From CAYSPU01 sp964432995 (GTDB taxonomy: Bacteria > Verrucomicrobiota > Verrucomicrobiia > Limisphaerales > JAHDYP01): a DNA stretch of 7,544 nucleotides. The position numbers and the translations under genes are program-made. The DNA is taken from assembly GCA_964432995.1 (NCBI GenBank), contig CAYSPU010000278.1:1-7544 (forward strand). Reading direction: 5' to 3'. This document shows positions 1-5,335 of the stretch, piece by piece (the first letter of the stretch is position 1; the number at the start of each line of letters is the position of its first letter). The notes beneath the pieces are model-generated. The model was given only the letters and a program-made list of their open reading frames with translations, was not told the DNA's origin and made no database searches.

Positions 1-55
1 GGAATCGGTGTCCGACAATTATTGGAATCAGTGTCCGGTTTGATCGGAATACGCA
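1..55. mobile_element. Terminal repeat array of an IS21-like insertion sequence (end only)
   Basis: GGAATCGGTGTCCG at 1-14 recurs as GGAATCAGTGTCCG at 24-37 and, shortened, as GGAATACGC at 46-54; the array stops at CA (54-55). Read on the other strand it begins TGCGTATTCCGATC and then repeats a CGGACACTGATTCC unit. Multiple short terminal repeats starting with TG and ending with CA are the hallmark of IS21-family elements, and the GTGTCCG/GGAATC wording matches ends I remember from that family. No transposase (IstA/IstB) is visible, so this is either the outer tip of an element continuing left of the window or a solo relic. The direct target repeat cannot be judged because the other end is missing. 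Confidence 0.5.
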
Positions 56-200
56 TTTGCGCTCCTCTGCGTCCTTCTGTTCAAAGACCAGGCCGGCACG
101 GCGCCAAGTCGGTGCGTCGGTGGGACGGTGCAAATCAGGGTCACATCTCACAATTCAACAATTCAAGCACTGGCTTCATTTGCGCCTTCTCCGTGCGGTC
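56..200. repeat. Non-coding spacer with degenerate GC-motif copies and a CAATTCAA tandem repeat
   Basis: No gene is supported here. TTTGCGCTCCTCTGCGTCCTT (57-77) is partly echoed by TTTGCGCCTTCTCCGTGCGGT (179-199). In reverse complement the first reads as an AAGGACGCAGAGGAGCGCAAA type string, a kind of short dispersed intergenic repeat seen in environmental bacterial genomes. An 8-bp perfect tandem CAATTCAA lies at 151-158 and 159-166 within a small AT-rich island (about 138-172), out of keeping with the surrounding GC-rich DNA. An open frame runs through the stretch but its translation is compositionally unlike a protein until about 210. Confidence 0.35.
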
Positions 201-209
201 TCGCTCCAC

Positions 210-458
210 GACCTCGAGGGTCGGGTGACGAACAAGGTGGACCAAGCCAGCGCGGAGATCCTGCGCTACAAATACGACGCCGGGGGGCGGTTGACCAACC
301 GGTGGAGCGCGGCCAAGGGGAACACGTATTACAGCTACGACGCGGTGGGGAACCTGACCAACGTGGATTACCCGGCGGGGACCACGGACCTGCGCTACCA
401 GTATGACGCGCGGAACCGGGTGACGAACATGGTCGACGCGGTGGGGACGACCAAGTAC
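210..458 (+). pseudogene. Orphan RHS/YD-repeat fragment
   Basis: The frame that is open from position 57 carries three consecutive YD-repeat units: YKYDAGGRLTNR (from 267), YYSYDAVGNLTN (from 327) and LRYQYDARNRVTN (from 390). The Tyr-Asp pairs are spaced 21 and 22 residues apart, preceded by DLEGRVTN and followed by VGTTKYT. This is the classic RHS/YD beta-cage repeat found in very large secreted or toxin-delivering wall-associated proteins of 1000 residues or more. Only about 83 residues remain. Homology starts abruptly near 210 after non-coding sequence and stops abruptly near 458, after which the frame runs into antisense of metW. There is no signal peptide, start site, core domain or toxin tip. 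I read it as a decayed internal fragment, probably left by recombination; the neighbouring IS end fits that history. Confidence 0.75.
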
Positions 459-473
459 ACATGCACTGCTCAT

Positions 474-518
474 CCGTTCCCTTCCTTCGGCCGCCTCGCC
501 GACGGAGTCCTTGAACGG
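474..518 (-). terminator. Possible hairpin downstream of metW
   Basis: CCGTTC (474-479) pairs with GAACGG (513-518), and nested inside it TCGGC (487-491) pairs with GCCGA (498-502) around a 6-nt loop. It begins 24 nt past the metW stop in the direction of metW transcription. There is no U-tract, so intrinsic termination is doubtful; in this GC-rich DNA such a pairing can arise by chance. Confidence 0.2.
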
Positions 519-541
519 CGGGACCATTCCACGCTCGTTTT

Positions 542-1150
542 CTACCTCTTGTCAGCGGGAGATGCTGACTCCGGCTCGAGCATGGTCAGCGCGAACTCGG
601 CACGAAGGTTGAACCAGCACCGAACCGGTCCCCGATGGTTGAAATATGCGGTCCGAACCTGGCTGAACCCCGCCGTCCGGCAGAACTCGGCGAAGTCCAG
701 AACCGAGAAGAAGTGAGTGTTCGCCGTGCGGTACCAAGCCGACGGCAGTGCGCGCGTCACCGGGACGCGTCCTGTGGCCAAGAGCTGCAGGCGGGCCCGC
801 AGGTGCGCGAAGTTGCTGTAGGAGACAATGACCCGGCGTCCCACGCGCGAGGCCTCCCGCAGCACGTGCGGCGGGTCGATCAACTCCTGCAGCGTTCCCA
901 GCAACAGCAGATAATCGAAAGCGCCGGTCCCGTATTGGTCGAGGCCGTCCAGGATATCCCCCTGGTGCACGACCAGCCCGCGCTCGATGCAGCGCGTCAC
1001 CAGGTCCGGATTCCGCTCGACTCCTTCGCCGCGGATTTGCTTCGCCTTCACCAGGCGTTCCAGCAACGCGCCGTCGCCCGTTCCCAGATCCAACACGCGG
1101 GCCTTCTCCGGAATCCACTCCACGACCCGGTCGTATAACGTCGAATGCAT
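542..1150 (-). CDS. metW: Methionine biosynthesis protein MetW (SAM-dependent methyltransferase fold)
   Basis: A 202-residue class I methyltransferase-fold protein. Motif I VLDLGTGDGALL is at residues 19-30, an acidic-type motif II region GVERNPDL at 43-50, QGDI at 63-66 and the strand FDYLLLLGTLQEL at 78-90. The MetW-specific tract follows: VGRRVIVSYSNFAHLRARLQ (103-122), GRVPVTRALP (127-136), then WYRTANTHFFS, equivalent to the family's WYDTPNIH segment. The length is typical of MetW (about 195-220). MetW partners MetX in homoserine acylation; it is known genetically as a MetX companion, and its own methyltransferase reaction is not established. The start is the first ATG after an in-frame TGA 27 nt upstream, with no good Shine-Dalgarno. 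It lies 144 bp downstream of metX on the same strand, so co-transcription is likely. That spacer holds only a small GGCGC/GCGCC hairpin and no gene. Confidence 0.9.
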   Translation of the reverse strand: MHSTLYDRVVEWIPEKARVLDLGTGDGALLERLVKAKQIRGEGVERNPDLVTRCIERGLVVHQGDILDGLDQYGTGAFDYLLLLGTLQELIDPPHVLREASRVGRRVIVSYSNFAHLRARLQLLATGRVPVTRALPSAWYRTANTHFFSVLDFAEFCRTAGFSQVRTAYFNHRGPVRCWFNLRAEFALTMLEPESASPADKR

Positions 1151-1294
1151 GATGTAACTTGAACCACGTCCACTTCACCCCATCACTCCCCGATGCGCCG
1201 TGGGGGCGCTCTACAAGGGCGCCGCAAGCTGCCGTCAGCGTCCCGCCTCCCTCCGGTCCAGGCAGCCAGCGCCTTGATCGCCGCAAAGCACACT

Positions 1295-2479
1295 TCATCC
1301 CGCCGCGCCCGCCACAGTCCGATACTCGCTGCCCAGGAAATGACCCATCGCCCGCGAGAACTCGGGGTTCCGAATCAGAAACGAGTCGTGGCCATACGGC
1401 GTCGCCAGATTCAGATAGGTCGTCGACACGTTGGCGCGCTTCAGCAACTTGACCAACTCCCGCGATTGCTCCGGCGGATAGAGCCAGTCCGATTCGAAGG
1501 AGATCACCAGGAACCTTGCGGTGACGCGGCCGAAGACCTCGCGCGGCGGCCGGCCCTCGAGCAGGTCGAACCGATCCAGCGCCTTCGTGATGTACAGGTA
1601 CGAGTTGGGATCGAATCGCTTTACGAAGCTCTCTCCCTGGTACTGGAGGTAGCTCTCCACCGAGAAGAAATCCGGGAACAAATCCTCCGCCACGGACGGC
1701 CGCTGCAAACGGCGTCCGAACTTCCGGTGCATGGAGTAGTCGCTCAGATACGTGACGTGGCCCACCATGCGCGCGACGGCCAGACCCTGGGTCGGACGCG
1801 AGTGCTCATAGTAGTGCCCCTCGCGCCAGTTCGGGTCGGACAGAATCGCCTGCCGTCCCACTTCGTTGAAGGCGATCTGCATTGCGCTGTGCGCCATGCA
1901 GGTGGCGATCGGGATGCACGCGTGCACTCGTTCCGGGTAATCCGTCGCCCAGATCAGCGACTGCATGCCCCCCATACTGCCGCCGGTTACGGCAAACACC
2001 TTCGAGATCCCCAGGTGATCCAGAAGCCGGGCCTGCACCTGCACCATGTCCCGCAGCGTCACCGGCGGGAAATCCGTGGCAAACGGACGCCCCGTGGCCG
2101 GATTCGTCGACATCGGCCCGGTTGTGCCGCTGCAGCCCCCCAGGACGTTTGAGCAAATCACGTGGAACTGGTTCGTATCGATCGCCTTTCCCGGGCCCAC
2201 GTGAAAATCCCACCAACCCGGACGCCCCGTTGTGGGATGCAACCCTGCCACGCAGGCGTCTCCCGACAGCGCATGACAGGCGAGCACCACATTGTCCTTG
2301 CGCGCCGAGAGTTGCCCCAGCGTCTGGTAGGCGACCTCCAGTTCCGGCAGGTCGAATCCCGACTGTGTTCGAAAGCCCGGCAGCCGCGCCGATTGGACCG
2401 GCACCACACCCAGATCGGAGCGATACTCCCGATGCACCTGATCCTGCAGGTCGCCCTCCAGCATCTCCTGCTCTGACAT
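1295..2479 (-). CDS. metX: Homoserine O-acyltransferase MetX (alpha/beta hydrolase)
   Basis: It transfers an acyl group from acyl-CoA to the hydroxyl of L-homoserine, the first committed step of methionine synthesis, in the cytoplasm. From the ATG at 2479 it has 394 residues. The nucleophile elbow GGSMGGMQ places the catalytic Ser at about 168; ESDWLYPP supplies Asp at about 331 and YGHDSFL His at about 364. Other family blocks are VVLACHALSGDA, SNVLGGCSGTTGP and FVKRFDPNSYLYITKALDRF. The frame can be extended to a TTG at 2497, adding six residues; I prefer the ATG, which is preceded by GGAG though at a short distance (2 nt). A third ATG, five codons further in, directly follows another GGAG. 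Whether acetyl- or succinyl-CoA is the donor cannot be settled by eye: MetX proteins linked to MetW include succinyl-transferases. It is transcribed ahead of metW and divergently from the respiratory operon. Confidence 0.93.
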   Translation of the reverse strand: MSEQEMLEGDLQDQVHREYRSDLGVVPVQSARLPGFRTQSGFDLPELEVAYQTLGQLSARKDNVVLACHALSGDACVAGLHPTTGRPGWWDFHVGPGKAIDTNQFHVICSNVLGGCSGTTGPMSTNPATGRPFATDFPPVTLRDMVQVQARLLDHLGISKVFAVTGGSMGGMQSLIWATDYPERVHACIPIATCMAHSAMQIAFNEVGRQAILSDPNWREGHYYEHSRPTQGLAVARMVGHVTYLSDYSMHRKFGRRLQRPSVAEDLFPDFFSVESYLQYQGESFVKRFDPNSYLYITKALDRFDLLEGRPPREVFGRVTARFLVISFESDWLYPPEQSRELVKLLKRANVSTTYLNLATPYGHDSFLIRNPEFSRAMGHFLGSEYRTVAGAAG

Positions 2480-2514
2480 GGCTCCAGCATGCCCCAAGCC
2501 GGCCAGAGTTCAAC

Positions 2515-2546
2515 GAATTCCCCGCCACCGGAATTCCCTCCGGAAT
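2515..2546. promoter_or_regulatory. Nested GAATTCC inverted repeats in the divergent intergenic region
   Basis: GAATTCC at 2515-2521 is mirrored by GGAATTC at 2530-2536, giving a perfect 7-bp inverted repeat around 8 nt. The second arm is also part of an 8-bp palindrome GGAATTCC (2530-2537), followed by GGAATC (2542-2547), which can pair with ATTCC (2533-2537). The cluster sits between the metX start (2479) and the first respiratory gene (2586), where divergent promoters must lie. It could be an operator or a mutually exclusive RNA hairpin for either transcript. I see no convincing -35/-10 pair and no recognised SAM riboswitch. Function is not shown by the sequence. Confidence 0.3.
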
Positions 2547-2585
2547 CGCCTTGCCTCCCCGGGCGAAGTCGCATAGGCAGAGGCC

Positions 2586-3719
2586 ATGCAGCCGATGCCC
2601 AGCGCATTCCCGGGGGTGGACCCGATTCCGCTGCCGGCGCCGGTCTGGTTATTCAAAGTCCTTCACGACCTGACGCTGACGCTTCACTTTGGGGCGCTGT
2701 TCCTGTTCCTGGGGGCGCTGGGGCTGGGGATTCTCTGGAACCTCCTGGGACACCGGCGACGCAGCCTGACGCTGCTTGCGGCTTCCGGAGTGATGGCCAC
2801 CCGCCTGCCGGTGATCATGACCTTCGTGATCAACTTCGGCGTCCCCCCGCTGCTCTTCGCCCAAGTGCTCTACGGTCGGGCTCTGTATACCAGCAGCATC
2901 CTGATCGGCGGCTACTGGATCGCGGTGGTCTTTCTGCTGATGCTGGGCTACTTCCTGTTGTACCGCATGAACCGGCGGGCCGCCGCCGGGAAACCGTGGT
3001 GGCACCTGGGCCTTCTCTCCCTGGCCGCCGTGTTGGCCATCGCCCGGATCTACTCCACCAACATGACCCTGATGTTGCGACCGGACGCCTGGGCTGCCCT
3101 CTACCAGGCCTCCGCCGCCGGCAACCACCTCGCCTCGCCCGACCCCAGCCTCGACCTGCGTTGGCTCCTCATGCTGACCTCAAGCCTCGGCTTCGGCGGC
3201 CTGGGCTGCATTCTGTTTTCGCTCAAGTCCGCGCTCGACCCCGATGTTCGCGCTTTCCTCGCCCGCGGCGGGGGGATGGCCGCAGTCTTCGGTCTGGCCC
3301 TGACGGCGGCCTGCGGGGTGCTGGCCTTTCGGGCGCAACCGTCGACCGTCCAATACGTGCTCACGCACGCGACGCTGCACCGCGGCGCCATGCTCGCGTG
3401 GGCGGCCGGACTGCTCTTGGGCGGCGGCGCGGCCCTGGGCGTCATGGCCCGTCCGGGGAGCGTTTCGCGGAATACCCTGGGGACGATCCTCGCTGCGGGA
3501 CTGCTGGGCGTCGGAGGCCATGTCGTGGTGCGGGATGGGGTCCGGGACCAGATGGTGCTGGCGTATGGGTTGGACGTGTGGAAGCGGGAGGTGGTCACCA
3601 ACTGGTCGGTGGTGGGTGTGTTCATTGGCTTCCTGCTGGCGGGAGTCGGGGTGCTCGTCTGGCTGGCGCTGGTGGTGAAACGCGCCCCTCCCCTCGAAGA
3701 ACGGTATGTCAACTCCTGA
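2586..3719 (+). CDS. Polytopic membrane protein, diverged CydA-like (cytochrome bd subunit I fold), first gene of bc/bd-like operon
   Basis: A 377-residue protein with about nine hydrophobic segments (roughly 26-52, 70-95, 103-126, 138-158, 190-212, 230-249, 260-285, 296-314, 337-364), as in CydA. By eye it aligns with the last gene of this operon: the first helix has His27 (LHDLTLTLHF) where that protein has His24 and E. coli CydA has His19. MTLMLRPDAW (160-169) matches its LTFMLTPGGAW, LDLRWLL (189-195) its LCLRTLV, and RDGVRDQMVL (316-325) its REMLRKPYVI, the counterpart of the CydA GRQPW motif. The conserved acidic residues of helix 3 and the low-spin heme ligands are not recognisable. 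Unlike its partner it keeps a final membrane helix and has no heme-c site. AGAGG (2579-2583) is 2 nt from the chosen ATG and 11 nt from a second ATG at 2595, so the start may be either. It overlaps the Rieske gene by 14 bp. Without alignment software the CydA relationship is a moderate-confidence inference; a generic membrane subunit is the alternative. Confidence 0.7.
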   Translation: MQPMPSAFPGVDPIPLPAPVWLFKVLHDLTLTLHFGALFLFLGALGLGILWNLLGHRRRSLTLLAASGVMATRLPVIMTFVINFGVPPLLFAQVLYGRALYTSSILIGGYWIAVVFLLMLGYFLLYRMNRRAAAGKPWWHLGLLSLAAVLAIARIYSTNMTLMLRPDAWAALYQASAAGNHLASPDPSLDLRWLLMLTSSLGFGGLGCILFSLKSALDPDVRAFLARGGGMAAVFGLALTAACGVLAFRAQPSTVQYVLTHATLHRGAMLAWAAGLLLGGGAALGVMARPGSVSRNTLGTILAAGLLGVGGHVVVRDGVRDQMVLAYGLDVWKREVVTNWSVVGVFIGFLLAGVGVLVWLALVVKRAPPLEERYVNS

Positions 3720-4212
3720 CGCGAGCGAGGCGGAGAGAACGGAGCACCGGGGGGCGGGACAACTTGCCCCGGAAGGCCGGGTGCCCCGTCGTCTTTTTGT
3801 GGCGGTGGCCGGCGCGCTAGGCGCCGGTTACGCGGGCCTGTTGGGCTACCCGGTTTACCGCTACCTCGCTTCGCCGATCGAAACGGCCGCTCTCAACGCC
3901 GCCGTGACCGAGGTGACGCTGCCGGACGCGATCAACCTGCCGCGGGCGTCGGCTCTGATCTTCCGCTTCGGGACGAAGCCGGCGCTGTTGATCCACCACG
4001 AAGACGACACCTGGACGTGTTTCTCGGCGGTGTGCACGCACCTCGGGTGCACGGTGCAGTATCAGGCGGCGCAGCGACGCATCTTCTGCGCATGCCACGG
4101 CGGAGTCTATGACCCGGCGACCGGGAAACCCGTTGCGGGCCCGCCCCCCAAAGCCCTGACCGCTTTCCGCGTGGAGATTCAAGATGGCAAACTCACCGTC
4201 CACCGCACCTGA
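3706..4212 (+). CDS. Rieske [2Fe-2S] iron-sulfur protein of a cytochrome bc-type complex
   Basis: A 168-residue Rieske subunit that takes the first electron from quinol at the Qo site and passes it to a cytochrome c. An N-terminal twin-arginine-like PRRLFVAVAG (27-36) leads into a single hydrophobic anchor (about 30-53), so it is probably Tat-exported with the head outside the cytoplasmic membrane. Box 1 is CTHLGC (110-115) and box 2 CACHGGVYD (128-136): cluster ligands Cys110, His112, Cys128 and His131, disulfide Cys115-Cys130. A proline loop GPPP (145-148) follows. The usual CPCHGS is CACHGG here: the Ser that hydrogen-bonds the cluster in high-potential Rieske proteins is Gly, while the Tyr (135) is kept. 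This suggests a lower midpoint potential and perhaps menaquinol as substrate. The start overlaps the upstream gene by 14 bp and the end overlaps cytochrome b by 29 bp, implying translational coupling. Confidence 0.93.
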   Translation: MSTPDASEAERTEHRGAGQLAPEGRVPRRLFVAVAGALGAGYAGLLGYPVYRYLASPIETAALNAAVTEVTLPDAINLPRASALIFRFGTKPALLIHHEDDTWTCFSAVCTHLGCTVQYQAAQRRIFCACHGGVYDPATGKPVAGPPPKALTAFRVEIQDGKLTVHRT

Positions 4213-5296
4213 CGGGCGTCCCTCGAGGTGGGGGCGAGCGTACGCCTGGGCGGACGAACGCCTGGGTCTGACCGATTGGCTGGCGTTCGCGCGCCACAAG
4301 ACGGTGCCGGAGCACGCCCATTCGTTCTGGTACTACTGGGGCGGCATCACCCTGTTCTTCTTCGTCGTGATGTGCCTGACGGGCGTGCTGCTCCTCGTTT
4401 ATTACCGCCCCGGGCCGGACGCGCACGAGTCCGTCCGCCAAATCACTTACGACCTGCACTTCGGCTGGCTGATCCGATCGACGCATTCGTGGGCGGCGAA
4501 CCTCATGATCCTGGCGGCGATGGTGCACATGTTTTCAGCCTTTTTCATGAAGGCCTATCGGCGGCCGCGCGAGTTCACGTGGTGGAGCGGCTTGGGGTTG
4601 CTGATGCTGGGAATGACGTTTGGTTTCAGCGGCTACCTGCTGCCGATGGACGAGTTGGCGTACTTCGCGACGAAGGTGGGTCTCGAAATGCCGGCCGGCC
4701 TCCCCGTGGTGGGGCAAGCCATGGCCGACCTCATCCGCGGCGGTCCCGAGGTGGGGGAGTTCACGGTGCAACGCTTCTTCACCCTGCACGTCGTGATCCT
4801 GCCGGCGGTGTTCGTGCCGTTGCTCGGCTTTCATCTCTGGCTGGTGCAGGAGCACGGCAACGCCGTGCCTCCGGGCGAAGCGGCCAAGCCGGAAGCGAAC
4901 CGCCACACCATCCCGTTCTTCCCCAACTTCCTGGTGAAAGACCTGGCGATGTGGTTGATCGCCTTGAATGTTCTGGCCCTTCTCGCCGCGTTCTTCCCGT
5001 GGCATCTGGGGCCGGCCGCCGACCCCCTGGCTCCGGCACCGGAGGGGATCCACCCGGAATGGTATTTCATGAGTTCCTTCCAGGTGCTGAAAGTGCTCGG
5101 CACCTGGCTCCCGGGTGCGCCCGGGGAATTCCTGGGCATGGGCCTGTTCACCGTCGGGCTGATCCTCTGGGCGCTGCTCCCCTTGTTCGACGCGGCATCG
5201 GCCTGGAGACGGCGGGCGCGGGCGGCCACGGCCTTCGGTCTGCTGGCCGTGTTGCTGCTGGCGCTCACCACGATTTGGGGCTATTGGGCGTTGTGA
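4184..5296 (+). CDS. Cytochrome b, fused b6/subunit-IV type
   Basis: A 370-residue diheme membrane subunit that holds the Qo and Qi quinone sites. Heme ligand pairs are His101/His115 in helix B (STHSWAANLMILAAMVHMF) and His202/His217 in helix D (LHVVILPAVFVPLLGFH). The helix-D pair has 14 intervening residues, the b6f/Firmicute spacing rather than the 13 of mitochondrial-type bc1. The Qo-site motif is PEWYF (291-295). Helices E, F and G (about 253-270, 315-334, 348-368) correspond to subunit IV, so b6 and IV are fused in one chain with seven helices. The b6 Cys that covalently holds heme ci (in CLGGITL) is Tyr/Trp here (YYWGGITL, 50-57), so covalent heme ci is not expected. GGAG (4173-4176) is 7 nt from the ATG, which lies inside the Rieske gene. 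No cytochrome c1 or f gene is adjacent. Confidence 0.95.
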   Translation: MANSPSTAPDGRPSRWGRAYAWADERLGLTDWLAFARHKTVPEHAHSFWYYWGGITLFFFVVMCLTGVLLLVYYRPGPDAHESVRQITYDLHFGWLIRSTHSWAANLMILAAMVHMFSAFFMKAYRRPREFTWWSGLGLLMLGMTFGFSGYLLPMDELAYFATKVGLEMPAGLPVVGQAMADLIRGGPEVGEFTVQRFFTLHVVILPAVFVPLLGFHLWLVQEHGNAVPPGEAAKPEANRHTIPFFPNFLVKDLAMWLIALNVLALLAAFFPWHLGPAADPLAPAPEGIHPEWYFMSSFQVLKVLGTWLPGAPGEFLGMGLFTVGLILWALLPLFDAASAWRRRARAATAFGLLAVLLLALTTIWGYWAL

Positions 5297-5335
5297 ACCA
5301 ACCTGGACAGAGGGAGAGAAGCTGACGAATCCGCC

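Noticed and set aside
1..200. A CRISPR array or attachment site
   Set aside because: The repeats are too few, degenerate and irregularly spaced for CRISPR, and there is no tRNA or integrase nearby to support an att site.
57..716. A single 219-codon gene running from the spacer through the RHS repeats
   Set aside because: Only 210-458 looks like protein; the front is non-coding and the end is antisense to metW, so this is a fragment in a fortuitously open frame.
1193..2152. A 319-codon plus-strand frame opposite metX
   Set aside because: Antisense of a well-supported metX, with low-complexity Arg/His-rich translation and no recognisable motif.
2480..2585. A SAM-sensing riboswitch ahead of metX
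   Set aside because: The leader is only about 100 nt and I could not find the conserved core of the SAM-I, SAM-II or SAH classes; the GAATTCC repeats do not resemble them.
2489..3820. A 443-codon plus-strand frame overlapping the first membrane protein gene
   Set aside because: Pro/Gly/Arg-rich out-of-frame reading; the overlapping frame at 2586-3719 has clear membrane helices and couples to the Rieske gene.
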